DNA of 64,000 nt from Nodosilinea sp. FACHB-141 (GTDB lineage Bacteria; Cyanobacteriota; Cyanobacteriia; Phormidesmidales; Phormidesmidaceae): contig NZ_JACJPP010000011.1 of NCBI RefSeq assembly GCF_014696135.1, positions 1 to 64,000 of the forward strand, given 5' to 3'. The notes beneath the pieces are model-generated. The model was not told the origin of the DNA. It ran no database searches and saw only the letters and a list, made by a program, of their open reading frames with translations. Every line of letters starts with the position of its first letter. The stretch's first letter is position 1. The translations under genes and the position numbers were made by a program. Below, piece after piece: positions 26,140-34,606 of the stretch.

Positions 26140-26358
26140 ATGGCTCTAAGTAGGGCCATTGCTGAGCTTTGCAACAGCGTTGTTGCGATCGCAAACTCAG
26201 CGCGATCGCTCCACAACACTATTGCCCTTTGCTGCAACCCAATTGTCATCCTCTGCAACACCGTTGTCACCGGTCACAACGCCATTGTCTTCAGCTGCAA
26301 CAGCGTTGCGATCGCCCCCAGAGCCGTTTTCCGATGCCACAACTGGGTTTCACTCTGA
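26140..26358 (+). CDS. Possible heptapeptide-repeat mini-protein
   Basis: From ATG at 26140 the frame gives 72 residues, nearly all made of seven-residue units with the pattern x-(C/H)-N-x-(I/V)-(V/A)-x, such as LCNTVVT, GHNAIVF and SCNSVAI. The regular Cys/His-Asn spacing and hydrophobic positions suggest a repeat solenoid or a membrane-active peptide if translated. Against it: there is no clear ribosome site, and the other two forward frames are also open across the same repeats, as expected when 21-bp DNA units are copied. I list it as a possibility only. Confidence 0.3.
   Translation: MALSRAIAELCNSVVAIANSARSLHNTIALCCNPIVILCNTVVTGHNAIVFSCNSVAIAPRAVFRCHNWVSL
26146..26355 (+). repeat. Array of ten degenerate 21-bp units
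   Basis: From 26146 to 26355 the sequence divides into ten 21-base units without a gap. The core CAAC, three or four bases, then TTG recurs at the same place in units starting 26167, 26209, 26230, 26251, 26272, 26293 and 26335; units starting 26188 and 26314 are diverged and contain or adjoin HIP1 sites. The CAAC...GTTG part of several units is a small dyad. Unit length equals seven codons or three heptamers. Confidence 0.8.
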
Positions 26359-26456
26359 GCAAAGCCCCCACCAACTGGGCATTGTGAATCTAGGCGAGAC
26401 AGCACCGGGCTAACGCGGTGCGTTTTGCCGCCTTCCCACAACCCACCCAAACCGCC

Positions 26457-26837
26457 ATGACCGATACGACCCGCCGCCTCGCGCCTAAGCGCATTGCCCA
26501 AGACATTCAAGCTCTCAACAGTCTGAGGGCGATCGCCAACTATGCGCCCATGCGACCAGAGGCATCGTCTCAAACCTTGCAGCAGGCCTACCAAGCCATG
26601 CGGCAGAGCCAGCAAGACGAAGTTGTGATGGAAGCGACGTTCAAGGCTACTCGCGATCGCGCTCGTGCGGCCGAGTGGGAATTTCACAACGCCGTTTTAG
26701 CCATGAAGCAGTCTGTTGTCGGTCAGTTTGGGCCCAACAGTGACGAAATTCAGGCCATCGGCTACACAAGAGCGACTATGCGCAAGCGATCGTCCCGCAA
26801 AAAATCTTTGGCGACGGGCGAAGACCTATCTCAGTAG
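26457..26837 (+). CDS. Small hypothetical protein following the repeat array
   Basis: The 126-residue protein starting MTDTTRRLAPKRIAQD is mostly helical and basic at both ends. Its central part, ATRDRARAAEWEFHNAVLAMK, and the tail QFGPNSDEIQAIGY...KRSSRKK resemble a cyanobacterial hypothetical family that I remember as having an EWxFHNxxLxxKxxVxxQFGxxSDExQAxG core and a basic Lys/Arg end; this is memory, not a search. Function unknown. ATG at 26457 is preferred over an upstream start at 26418, which adds 13 residues without similarity. It starts 98 bases after the repeat array on the same strand. Confidence 0.75.
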   Translation: MTDTTRRLAPKRIAQDIQALNSLRAIANYAPMRPEASSQTLQQAYQAMRQSQQDEVVMEATFKATRDRARAAEWEFHNAVLAMKQSVVGQFGPNSDEIQAIGYTRATMRKRSSRKKSLATGEDLSQ

Positions 26838-26945
26838 CTTTAGGGCAAGAACAGGTAAACTTTGAGCAATACAGTATCCCTGTAGCATGGGCAAAGCTTG
26901 CCCTCACCGGACATTAAGCGCTCCCACCTCGCCCCACCCCTTGCC

Positions 26946-27608
26946 ATGTTCACCTCGCCCGATGCCCGTCGCTATGCTCCTGCCACCGAGCGCAACCGCG
27001 AGCCGATCTTAGCGGTGCTCCAGCGAGTGCTGCCCCCCACCGGCACCGTGCTCGAAGTGTCGAGCGGCACCGGAGAGCACGCCGTGTTCTTTGCGCCTCA
27101 CCTCGCGCCTCGGCAGTGGCTGCCCTCAGACCTCGACCCCGGTGCCCGAGCTAGTATCGCCGCCTGGCGAGAGGCCGCTCCTGCCGCAAACCTGCACACG
27201 CCCATCGCGTTAGATGCGGCCGCCCCTCTGTGGCCAGTCGAATCTGAAAACTTTAGAGATTTGCTCTCGGAGCTAGACTTGCAGCAGCATCCAATCACCG
27301 CCCTGGTCAATATCAACATGATTCACATTGCTCCCTGGGCTGCCTGCTTAGGGCTGCTGGCGGCAGCGGGGCGAATTTTGCCGCCCGGCGGTATTTTGTA
27401 TCTCTATGGGCCTTACAAACAAAACGGGCAGCATACCGCCCTCAGTAACGAGGCGTTTGACGCCAGCTTACAGGCCCAAAACCCTGACTGGGGCGTGCGC
27501 GATTTAGACGCGGTGGTAGCCGCCGCCAAAGTCTATGGGCTGGCGCTAGTCGAAACCATCACCATGCCTGCCAACAATCTTTCGGTGGTGTTCAGGGCGA
27601 TCGGTTAA
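26946..27608 (+). CDS. DUF938 SAM-dependent methyltransferase-like protein
   Basis: The 220-residue protein begins MFTSPDARRYAPATERNREPIL, the signature opening of DUF938, then the class I SAM-binding loop VLEVSSGTGEHAVFFA (usually VLEIASGTGEHA) and PSDLDP for the adenosine ribose contact. Later it has NMIHIAPW and LYLYGPYKQNG, also typical. The substrate is unknown. An upstream in-frame TTG at 26898 would add 16 residues outside the family, so ATG at 26946 is used. Confidence 0.9.
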   Translation: MFTSPDARRYAPATERNREPILAVLQRVLPPTGTVLEVSSGTGEHAVFFAPHLAPRQWLPSDLDPGARASIAAWREAAPAANLHTPIALDAAAPLWPVESENFRDLLSELDLQQHPITALVNINMIHIAPWAACLGLLAAAGRILPPGGILYLYGPYKQNGQHTALSNEAFDASLQAQNPDWGVRDLDAVVAAAKVYGLALVETITMPANNLSVVFRAIG

Positions 27609-27673
27609 ACCTGACGGCCGCTTCGCTGGGACCATTTCGTTAGACTGTGGCTAACCTGCGTTCTGAGGTCGCC

Positions 27674-27952
27674 ATGATTGTCAGCAGCCTTCAGTTTTTA
27701 ACCAGCGATATTACCTATCACGATCTAGCCCTGCGTTGCCAAGAGTATTTGCACTACCAGCAACGGGGCTGGGCCGACCAGCGCGAGCTGGCTGAAGATA
27801 TGCTATTTAACCTGCTGGTGGAATACTTGGTTAGCGCTGGGGAGCCACGCGCCGCCGCCGAGCAATTCTGCACCGATAGCGACAACCTGACCGAGCTGGC
27901 AATGCGAATCTCGTCCACGTTAGGCCAGCCCGCCAGCAAAGGCTATCGCTAG
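27674..27952 (+). CDS. Small hypothetical protein, 92 residues
   Basis: Not recognised by name. The soluble, helix-rich protein (MIVSSLQFLTSDITYHDLALRC...) has no signal or span; acidic and Leu/Glu-rich in the middle (ELAEDMLFNLLVEYL). It lies 65 bases after the methyltransferase gene and may share its transcript. ATG at 27674 follows a GAGGT stretch (27665-27669) that can serve as ribosome site, which decides the start over 27647. Confidence 0.6.
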   Translation: MIVSSLQFLTSDITYHDLALRCQEYLHYQQRGWADQRELAEDMLFNLLVEYLVSAGEPRAAAEQFCTDSDNLTELAMRISSTLGQPASKGYR

Positions 27953-28250
27953 CTTGTGGTTGTTTTCCATTACGGTGTGATTCTGCGCTGTAGGTCAGCT
28001 TCTAGAAGACTTTTCAGCGAGTTCACCGCCTCTCTAGCTTAGAAAGATTCCATCATCTGCAACCAGTCGAGCTTGAGCCACAGGTCTGGTCAGCCGAGGA
28101 TGGGTTCTTGATTGCGATCGCGGCACCAGGGGCTTGTGCTGGATGCAGGGATCAGCGATCCGTTCCGGAATCGCGGGCTGCCTCAACGTCACCAAGCGTA
28201 GTTTGCGCAGAGGAATGTGAAGTAAAAGGTTGACTAGAGATCGCAGTGCT

Positions 28251-28367
28251 CTAAATGATCTGCTGGCTTTGGAGAAAAAAGTACACCAGCCGAGCCAGGC
28301 TGAGACCGATAAACGACACCAAGATGATGGTGATCGAGACATTGACGATGTTGCGGACGGCTTTCAT
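28251..28367 (-). CDS. Putative 38-residue single-span membrane protein
   Basis: On the minus strand, ATG at 28367 opens a 38-codon frame ending TAG at 28251. The product starts MKAVRNIVNVSITIIL, continues through an unbroken hydrophobic helix (about residues 5-34) and ends in a Gln/Ile tail. Size and build resemble the small subunits of photosynthetic and NDH complexes, but I cannot match it to a known one. It is divergent from the lipoprotein gene, separated by 72 bases. The plus-strand frame over the same bases reads as charged nonsense. No clear ribosome site is seen. About 300 bases downstream (27953-28250) hold nothing else. Confidence 0.45.
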   Translation of the reverse strand: MKAVRNIVNVSITIILVSFIGLSLARLVYFFLQSQQII

Positions 28368-28439
28368 GGGCGTAGACTAAAGCGCTATGGTTTAGATCAG
28401 TATTCTCCCTTGGCAAAGGGGCGCGGGGGTCAAATGCTC

Positions 28440-29549
28440 ATGAATCGTCGCAGCTTTTTGGCGGGGGCCAGCGGGGTGACCCTGGCTACGCTGCTGGCCG
28501 GTTGCCAGCGGTCCAGCGCTGCTAACCTGCGGCTAGCTATGGTGCCCAACTCGGTGCCCGCTCAGCTGCTCAAAGCGTTTCAGCAGCTGCCGGAGCGGGG
28601 CAGCAGTGTGGCCGTGACGCCGCAGGATTCGCTGCTGAAGTTGTATAGTCTGCTGCAAGACTGGCACGGCGAGGGAAATGAATTGGCACCGATGGCCGAC
28701 TGGGTAAGTTTAGCCGACTATTGGCTGGCCCCCGCCATTCGCCAGGAGCTGGTGCAGCCGATTGAGGTGGCGTCAGTTTCTCGCTGGGGGGATCTAAATC
28801 AGGTCTGGCTCGATCTGGTGCGGCGCGATCGCAGCGGCACCCCCAACCCCGAGGGCAGCATCTGGGCTGTACCCTATCGCTGGAGCCACCTGGTCCTGCT
28901 CTACGACCCCACTCGTTTACCCCGTCAGGCAGCTCAGCTCAAAACCTGGGCCGACTTGCTACGACCTGAGCTGGCGCGCCGCCTGGTGCTGCCTGACCAT
29001 CCCCGTCTGGTGCTGGGGCTGGCTCAAAAAGCCTTGAAGTCCTCGGCCAACAGTGCAGACCCCGCCGCTGTTTCAGGCCTAAACACCTTTTTAGCCGAGC
29101 TGCACCAGCAAGTGCGAGCCTACGACTCTAATTATTACCTTGAGAGTTTGATTGTTGGCGACGCGACCGCCGTGGTTGGTTGGTCAGACGACGTACTGCC
29201 GCTGCTACGCCAGTATCGCCACTTAGCCGTCGCGGTGCCCCTTGAGGGAACGCTGCTGAGTGCCCAACTCTGGGTACGACCCCAGGCAGTGCCCGCCCCT
29301 GCTCCGGCCGCTACCGACTGGCTCAATTTTTGCCTGGGGGATGACTTTGCCACTCAGCTCGCCATCTTTGGCCACACTACTTCGCCGCTGCTGTGGGGGG
29401 TTGACCCGCAGCAACGGCCCGAGCCCCTGCAAACGCCGCCAGAGATCGTGCTGACTCCGGCGATCGCCGACCAAAGCGAGTTTCTACTTCCTCTCAAGGC
29501 CGAAGCTGAAGATCGCTACGGTCGTCTGTGGCAAAGCTTACGCGCCTAG
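28440..29549 (+). CDS. Tat-exported solute-binding lipoprotein, spermidine/putrescine type
   Basis: From ATG at 28440 the protein (369 residues) starts MNRRSFLAGASGVTLATLLAGC, combining a twin-arginine signal (RRSFLAG) with a lipobox (LLAGC). The mature part resembles family 1 periplasmic binding proteins of the PotD/Fe type: WVSLADYWLAPAI, GSIWAVPYRWSHLVLLYDPTRL, WADLLRPEL and GWSDDVLPLL. No ABC permease or ATPase is encoded next to it, so a transport role is unproven; orphan members occur in cyanobacteria. ATG at 28434 is an alternative. The frame is open far upstream to 28230 but that part lacks coding character. Confidence 0.8.
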   Translation: MNRRSFLAGASGVTLATLLAGCQRSSAANLRLAMVPNSVPAQLLKAFQQLPERGSSVAVTPQDSLLKLYSLLQDWHGEGNELAPMADWVSLADYWLAPAIRQELVQPIEVASVSRWGDLNQVWLDLVRRDRSGTPNPEGSIWAVPYRWSHLVLLYDPTRLPRQAAQLKTWADLLRPELARRLVLPDHPRLVLGLAQKALKSSANSADPAAVSGLNTFLAELHQQVRAYDSNYYLESLIVGDATAVVGWSDDVLPLLRQYRHLAVAVPLEGTLLSAQLWVRPQAVPAPAPAATDWLNFCLGDDFATQLAIFGHTTSPLLWGVDPQQRPEPLQTPPEIVLTPAIADQSEFLLPLKAEAEDRYGRLWQSLRA

Positions 29550-29599
29550 CTCAAAATGCTCGGGCCAATGATAACTCCGTCCTGAGGGTAGCTAGCCTT

Positions 29600-30445
29600 C
29601 TATGGACTTTCACTGGGTTTTAAGGCCTGGGCCGTGGGGGTGGGCTGGTAACGGCGCTCTCCCTCTGCCAACAGGTTGCGCTGAAGCTGCACAATCAAGG
29701 ATGAGTCTAGGTTGGCTGAGCAGGCAGACACGCTATTCTCAGAGTCTAAGGGCAGCCCCGACTGGTCGACAAAATCACAGGCGTAGAGCCCAACCATCCG
29801 TGAGGTGCGAGGATTGCCTTGGAAGAAGCGGAGGTTGTGTCCAAAATCTCGGGCCGCTGTGCCAAACTGGTTGAGCACAGCGTAGCGCTCGTTGTAGGTC
29901 AGCACCGACCACATTTGGGGATTCACCATCACGTCGACCACCGTCGTGCCTGAGTCTTCAATTTGGTAAGAAATCCAAGATTCCACCAGGCGACGCCCGC
30001 CTAGATGCGACGTCAGCGAGTCGCGATTCCACCACAGACTGGGCAGGGTCATAGTGGTAGGGGAGGCCCGGCGGCTATCGCTAGACAGTGAGCCATCGAC
30101 AATGCGATCGGTAAAGTCGTCGCCGTTGGCCAAGGTCGCGGTGGGAAACACCAATAGCTGACAAAATGTTTTATTGAGTTCTGTCGATCGCCCCGGCCAG
30201 TAGGCGGTGAGCAGTTCGTCTGGGCAGCAGGCCGCGTCAATGATAGCTACCTCCTCGCTTCCCTGAACAACACAAGCTTCCGACGACTGCGCTTGGGAAC
30301 GGTTGGCGCCTCCTAACATCAGCAGGCCTGCTCCGGCGATCGCTAACCAGAGCTGCCGAAACCTCCTCGACTGGGGCTGGACCCTAGAGTCCCAGATTTG
30401 CCCCTTCACTAATACCCGTGGTGAATGGCCTGGTGCTCCGTCCAT
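29600..30445 (-). CDS. Secreted hypothetical protein
   Basis: Not recognised. The 281-residue protein has a hydrophobic segment at about 32-46 (LWLAIAGAGLLMLGG) followed by an Ala-Gln-Ser cleavage-like site (SQAQSS), so it is probably exported, although the 30 residues before the segment make a long n-region. The mature part has five or six Cys, including an adjacent pair (DAACCPDEL), which would allow disulfides in the periplasm. It contains SWISYQIEDSGTTVVDVMVNPQMWSVLTYNERYAVLNQFG. The gene is 24 bases upstream of nothing else on its strand except the radical SAM gene, from which it is read separately. Confidence 0.7.
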   Translation of the reverse strand: MDGAPGHSPRVLVKGQIWDSRVQPQSRRFRQLWLAIAGAGLLMLGGANRSQAQSSEACVVQGSEEVAIIDAACCPDELLTAYWPGRSTELNKTFCQLLVFPTATLANGDDFTDRIVDGSLSSDSRRASPTTMTLPSLWWNRDSLTSHLGGRRLVESWISYQIEDSGTTVVDVMVNPQMWSVLTYNERYAVLNQFGTAARDFGHNLRFFQGNPRTSRMVGLYACDFVDQSGLPLDSENSVSACSANLDSSLIVQLQRNLLAEGERRYQPTPTAQALKPSESP

Positions 30446-30468
30446 GGTTGTGTCCCCTCAGGGTTTTT

Positions 30469-33123
30469 CTAAAGAAAAATGAGTCGGCTGCGATGCACGT
30501 GCTGTAGCGCTAGTGGCTGGCTAGCTACCTTCTCTACCATGGAGACGACGTGCTCTGGGCGCAGCAGGTTCCCGTCGTTGCGACAGTGGCCTACAGCTCT
30601 GAGCCAGACTCCAAGGCTACCTTTAGGATACTCCAGACCCACGGGTAGAGGGTGGTCTGGGCTAACCACCGTTAGCTCATGCAAGCGCTCTCGCAAGTTA
30701 ATGAGTTGCATCTTTCCAGACTTAGTTTTCTTTTCCCAAGGCACTTCATCGAGGGCGAGGACGCTCTCAATCCAACCCTCCCAGTCTAGAGATGCTGCGC
30801 CAATGTCTTCTAAACTTACGTGTAGGTAGTATTCGGCCTGGTCAAGGAGCTTAGTCGCAGAAGGCTCATCTAGAGGCACCTCAGCGATGGCGTAGAGCGG
30901 AATCTCCGGCGGCAGTTGAGCCCCTAGCCGCTGAAGAAAGTCGGCGGGGGCGATCGCCTGTGTCAGCTCAAAATCCACCACTTCGCCACTGCTGGTAGCC
31001 CCTAGAGGGAGTGCATTAGCGGGTGACAAGCGTGGACCCGGATGGAAACCGCCGGTGAAGGCGATAGGTAGCCCAGCCCGCCGCAGGGCGCGATCGAACA
31101 GGCGCACCATGTCTAGGTGGCCAAGTAGGGCCATCGACCCCAGCTTGCCCAGGGTCACCCGCAGGCGCTGCACTCGCTCGGAGTTGGGCTGGCCGTGGCC
31201 AAGGAAAGCGGGAATTGGCGGCGGCGGCACCACCACATTGTGGCCAAAGTCGGGGCCGCAGACGCCGCAGTGGCTACAGCCCTCAAAGGAACAGTCGGGA
31301 ACTGTGGCCGCCTCTACGGCGCGGAGTAAGTCGTCTTTGAGCCAGGCTTTGTCGATGCCAGTATCCACGTGATCCCAGGGCAAGGGGGTATCAAGGCTAG
31401 GGCGGTCGACCCCGACATCGGTCACATCGGTGTCCATCACGTTCCATTCGCCCTGATCGACCTTCCGGTACTTCCAGGTCAGATCGGCTTCGTCAATGGC
31501 TTGGGTCCAAGCTTTAAAGGCATTCTCTAAGCTCTCCCACCAGCTGTCCATGCCGGCCCCTAGTTCCCAGGCGCGGCGCACCACGGCAGACAGGCGGCGA
31601 TCGCCCCGGCCGACAAAGTCTTCCATCGCTGATATGCGCACGTCGGTAAAGTTGACCTTGGCCCAGCGCAAAACCCGAAATTCTTCTCGCAGCAGCCGCT
31701 GCTTGCGACGAAACTCCTCCGTCGAGACCGAATGCCACTGAAACGGGGTGTGGGGTTTTGGGGTGAAATTAGAAATGGTGATATTAAAGGCCAGGGGACG
31801 TCGTCCTGGCTGGGTACAGGCTTGGCGCAACCAGCGCACAGTTTCAGCAATGCCTAGAACATCAGTATCGGTCTCGCCGGGTAGGCCGATCATGAAGTAC
31901 AGTTTGACCCGGCCCCAGCCCTGCTCGTGGGCGGTTTTGATGCCGCGCAGCAGTTCTTCGTTGGTCAGCCCTTTGTTGATGATGTCGCGCATGCGCTGGG
32001 TGCCTGCCTCGGGAGCAAAGGTGAGCCCAGTGAGGCGGGTGCCGCCAATGATATTGGCAATGTTTTCATCGAAGCGATCGACCCGCTGGCTGGGCAGCGA
32101 CAGCGAAATATTTTCGTCCTTGAGGCGGTTTTTAACCTCTACCCCCACCGCTGGTAGGGCTAGATAGTCAGAACAGCTCAGCGACAGCAGCGAAAACTCG
32201 TCATAGCCGGTCTTGCGCATGCCGGTCTCAATGGCGTCGATGACGGCCTCTGGCTCCACATCCCGGGCCGGGCGTGTCAGCATACCTGGTTGGCAAAAGC
32301 GGCAGCCCCGAGTGCAACCCCGCCGAATTTCCACCGTCAGGCGATCGTGGACCGTTTCGACGTAGGGCACCAGGCCCATAGCATAGGCGGGAATGGGGGT
32401 AGCCACCCGGCGCAGCACCCGTGCGGGTACGTCGGGCCGATTGGGATGCACCGAGCCATCGTCGGCCATGTCGTAAAACCGAGGCACGTAGACCCCTGGC
32501 ACCTGGGCCAGATCGAGCAGTAGGACCTCTCGGCTCAAGCCAGCGGCCTTGCCCTCTTCCATTACTAAGGCGATTTCGGGCAGTAACTCCTCGCCGTCAC
32601 CCAGGGCCACGAAGTCAAAGAAGTCGGCGTAGGGTTCGGGGTTAGAGGTGGCAGTTTGGCCACCAGCAAAGATTAATGGCCAGGAGCCTGCCTCGGGGGC
32701 AAAGGCTTTGGCCTGGTCGCGCTCCTGCCAGGTGAGCGGAATGCCCGACAGCGATAACATTTCAAGGATGTTTGTGGCCCCTAGCTCATAGCTGAGGCTA
32801 AAACCCAGAATGTCGAAGTCGGTCAGCGATCGCTGCGATTCGACCGCAAACAGAGGCGTCTGGGTAGCTTTGAGCTTAGCAGCTAGGTCAGGGGCCGGTA
32901 GGTAGGCGCGATCGCACAGCTGCCGAGGTTGGGCATTTAAGATGCTATAGAGAATGATGTGGCCCAGGTTAGAGGCCCCAACCTCATAAACCTCAGGATA
33001 AGTTAGCACCCAGCGCACGCTAGCCCCGTCCCAGGGCTTGTGAGCAGCACCAAGTTCGTTACCCAGATAGCGACCTGGCCGAGAAACCTCGGCATTCACC
33101 AATGTGTTAATTGATACAGACAC
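30469..33123 (-). CDS. B12-binding-like radical SAM protein (TIGR03960/TIGR03936 fusion)
   Basis: The 884-residue protein combines an N-terminal cobalamin-binding-like region (about 30-200), a radical SAM core with the cluster motif CTRGCRFCQPG near residue 270, and a C-terminal TIGR03936 domain (about 665-870, with GHLDMVRLFDRALRRAGLPIAFTGGFHPGPRLS). A Cys-rich stretch CSFEGCSHCGVCG near 620 may hold another cluster. Radical SAM enzymes cleave SAM to make a 5'-deoxyadenosyl radical; the substrate of this family is not known. The fused form is the usual one in cyanobacteria. The secreted-protein gene follows 23 bases downstream on the same strand and may be co-transcribed. Confidence 0.93.
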   Translation of the reverse strand: MSVSINTLVNAEVSRPGRYLGNELGAAHKPWDGASVRWVLTYPEVYEVGASNLGHIILYSILNAQPRQLCDRAYLPAPDLAAKLKATQTPLFAVESQRSLTDFDILGFSLSYELGATNILEMLSLSGIPLTWQERDQAKAFAPEAGSWPLIFAGGQTATSNPEPYADFFDFVALGDGEELLPEIALVMEEGKAAGLSREVLLLDLAQVPGVYVPRFYDMADDGSVHPNRPDVPARVLRRVATPIPAYAMGLVPYVETVHDRLTVEIRRGCTRGCRFCQPGMLTRPARDVEPEAVIDAIETGMRKTGYDEFSLLSLSCSDYLALPAVGVEVKNRLKDENISLSLPSQRVDRFDENIANIIGGTRLTGLTFAPEAGTQRMRDIINKGLTNEELLRGIKTAHEQGWGRVKLYFMIGLPGETDTDVLGIAETVRWLRQACTQPGRRPLAFNITISNFTPKPHTPFQWHSVSTEEFRRKQRLLREEFRVLRWAKVNFTDVRISAMEDFVGRGDRRLSAVVRRAWELGAGMDSWWESLENAFKAWTQAIDEADLTWKYRKVDQGEWNVMDTDVTDVGVDRPSLDTPLPWDHVDTGIDKAWLKDDLLRAVEAATVPDCSFEGCSHCGVCGPDFGHNVVVPPPPIPAFLGHGQPNSERVQRLRVTLGKLGSMALLGHLDMVRLFDRALRRAGLPIAFTGGFHPGPRLSPANALPLGATSSGEVVDFELTQAIAPADFLQRLGAQLPPEIPLYAIAEVPLDEPSATKLLDQAEYYLHVSLEDIGAASLDWEGWIESVLALDEVPWEKKTKSGKMQLINLRERLHELTVVSPDHPLPVGLEYPKGSLGVWLRAVGHCRNDGNLLRPEHVVSMVEKVASQPLALQHVHRSRLIFL

Positions 33124-33201
33124 GATCTAGCTGCCCCAAACGCTCGCGAGCATGACCACCATACTATAGCGAGGCGGGGGTAAGCTTGGCCGAGCCTGAA
33201 A

Positions 33202-33519
33202 TTAAGCGGCTACCGGCAGCTCATCCACCATCTCAAAGGCGCGATCGAGCTGGGTGAGTTCAAACACAATGCGAATAGCCGGCGGCACAGAGCAGAGGCA
33301 GAGGCGCTTTTGTAGCTGACGAGCGTGCTTCAATGCCGACACCAAAGAGATCAGCCCAGCACTATCAAGCGACTCGACTTGGCTCATGTCTACGAACAGG
33401 CCATCGGCCCGGTCAGACTGGATCTTCTGCATTAAAGACGAATGGAACTCATGGGCGTTAGACGCGTTGAGAGAGCCCTGGGCTTGAAAAATAGCCATTT
33501 CTTTAGTCATAGTCTGCAT
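33202..33519 (-). CDS. STAS-domain anti-sigma factor antagonist
   Basis: A stand-alone STAS domain (105 residues) with the phosphorylatable Ser in VESLDSAGLISLVSAL, the SpoIIAA/RsbV pattern. Unphosphorylated members bind and neutralise a kinase-type anti-sigma factor or act in other partner-switch circuits. ATG at 33519 is chosen because GGAG lies nine bases before it; ATG at 33510 is another option. No RsbW-like kinase or PP2C is adjacent, but the membrane PP2C at 19345 is in the same window. Confidence 0.93.
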   Translation of the reverse strand: MQTMTKEMAIFQAQGSLNASNAHEFHSSLMQKIQSDRADGLFVDMSQVESLDSAGLISLVSALKHARQLQKRLCLCSVPPAIRIVFELTQLDRAFEMVDELPVAA

Positions 33520-33835
33520 ACTCGTACACTCCAAAATTATGGATAAAGTTAGAAACTATTAGGGCCAGCCTGCCATATGAAGACGATAATCGGAATCAGA
33601 CCGGCCTGGGTATATCTAAGGACATAGTTGGTCGTATCTTGATATAGATTCAGACCTCATCAATTCTGTGCTTCCGTGAATCTACTGAACATATCTCCAA
33701 TGGCTGAATCATTTTGTGATTTGAATCACGAATCAACGTGGTAGAGTGCACAACTTCTGCGGGGTATCATCACTGTCTGTAACGTGGCCAAGCTCGACAA
33801 TGGATAGTAACGAAATCACGCTCAGGTAATGGTTC
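33520..33835. other. Divergent intergenic region
   Basis: About 315 A/T-rich bases between the STAS gene (minus) and the 77-residue gene (plus). It must hold both promoters. I see no coding frame, no strong hairpin and no repeat. Confidence 0.5.
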
Positions 33836-34069
33836 ATGGCCCCCACATTTTCCATTCGTCGACTGGTAGAAAAAGCACTCCACAGTGGGTTGCTGACCCC
33901 TGATATTGAGCAGGGTATTAACGCTGAACTGTCTCGCCTAGGCTATTTGCCTATTGGTGACTCCGAAGCTCTAGAGCTGCTCATGTACGAAATGGACGAA
34001 GGCCGCATTCGGCTGGTTCCGGGATTTGGGGTATACGGTGAGTCACTGCAGCACTCAGTATCTAGCTAG
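33836..34069 (+). CDS. Small conserved hypothetical protein, 77 residues
   Basis: Function unknown. The soluble protein (MAPTFSIRRLVEKALHSGLLT...) has a helix-turn-helix-like LTPDIEQGINAELSRLGYL and an acidic LLMYEMDEGRIRL stretch, with no membrane span. I remember similar short proteins across cyanobacteria, which supports a real gene, but I cannot name the family. A hairpin with a T-rich tail follows at 34132-34163. Confidence 0.7.
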   Translation: MAPTFSIRRLVEKALHSGLLTPDIEQGINAELSRLGYLPIGDSEALELLMYEMDEGRIRLVPGFGVYGESLQHSVSS

Positions 34070-34131
34070 CTATGAGCGAGCCGGTTGACCCTGGCTAGAC
34101 CTAATAACCTACCCAGATGCACAGCATTTTC

Positions 34132-34163
34132 AGGTCACCTCGGAACTTTCCCTAGGGTGACCT
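34132..34163 (+). terminator. Candidate terminator after the 77-residue gene
   Basis: AGGTCACC at 34132-34139 pairs perfectly with GGTGACCT at 34156-34163, followed by CAGTATCTTT. It lies 62 bases after the stop codon and before the convergent gene ending at 34208. Confidence 0.5.
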
Positions 34164-34207
34164 CAGTATCTTTATGAAAGCTTTACAGAAACCGTCCGGA
34201 TTGTTGC

Positions 34208-34606
34208 TTAGTCATGGAAGCTGCTTGGGTCTGAAGCTTGGCGATCGGCCCATAGCCACTGCACAAACTCGTTGACAGTTAAATGTCTGCGGTCAGAGTC
34301 TGGAGGTAATACGGATGCTGAGTTTGGGGATTTAGCCGAGAGGCTGGCTAGTAGGGGGATGACTTCGGTGTCTAAGGCCGGTTGCAGCTGCTCTAGAGGC
34401 CAGAGCATGTCAGGTACTGCTGGTTTGGTAGCTGTCAGACTTGTGGCGTCGAAATCTGCTCCTAGGGCAATCATCTCGGTTTCGCTGACCAGCGCCAAAG
34501 GCCTTATCCAGCCGGTGGGGCGAAGTGCTAATACCTGAATGACTTCAGCATAAAGACGGGTTTGGCGGCACTCTAAAAATACGATTTGGCCTGTAACCAG
34601 AGTCAT
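34208..34606 (-). CDS. Conserved hypothetical protein, 132 residues
   Basis: Not recognised by name. The N-terminal part (MTLVTGQIVFLECRQTRLYAEVIQVLALRPTGWIRPLAL) reads like a short beta-barrel, and a Pro/Ser-rich middle leads to a helical end with VNEFVQWLWADRQ. No span or signal. It lies divergent from clpS with about 310 bases between. Coding use looks real and the reverse frame has no family features. Confidence 0.65.
   Translation of the reverse strand: MTLVTGQIVFLECRQTRLYAEVIQVLALRPTGWIRPLALVSETEMIALGADFDATSLTATKPAVPDMLWPLEQLQPALDTEVIPLLASLSAKSPNSASVLPPDSDRRHLTVNEFVQWLWADRQASDPSSFHD

Noticed and set aside
26146-26355. The 21-bp array as a CRISPR
   Set aside because: Units abut without spacers, are degenerate throughout, and no cas gene is in the window.
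28230-28433. N-terminal extension of the solute-binding lipoprotein
   Set aside because: It would place about 70 charged residues before a Tat signal and lipobox, which must be N-terminal.
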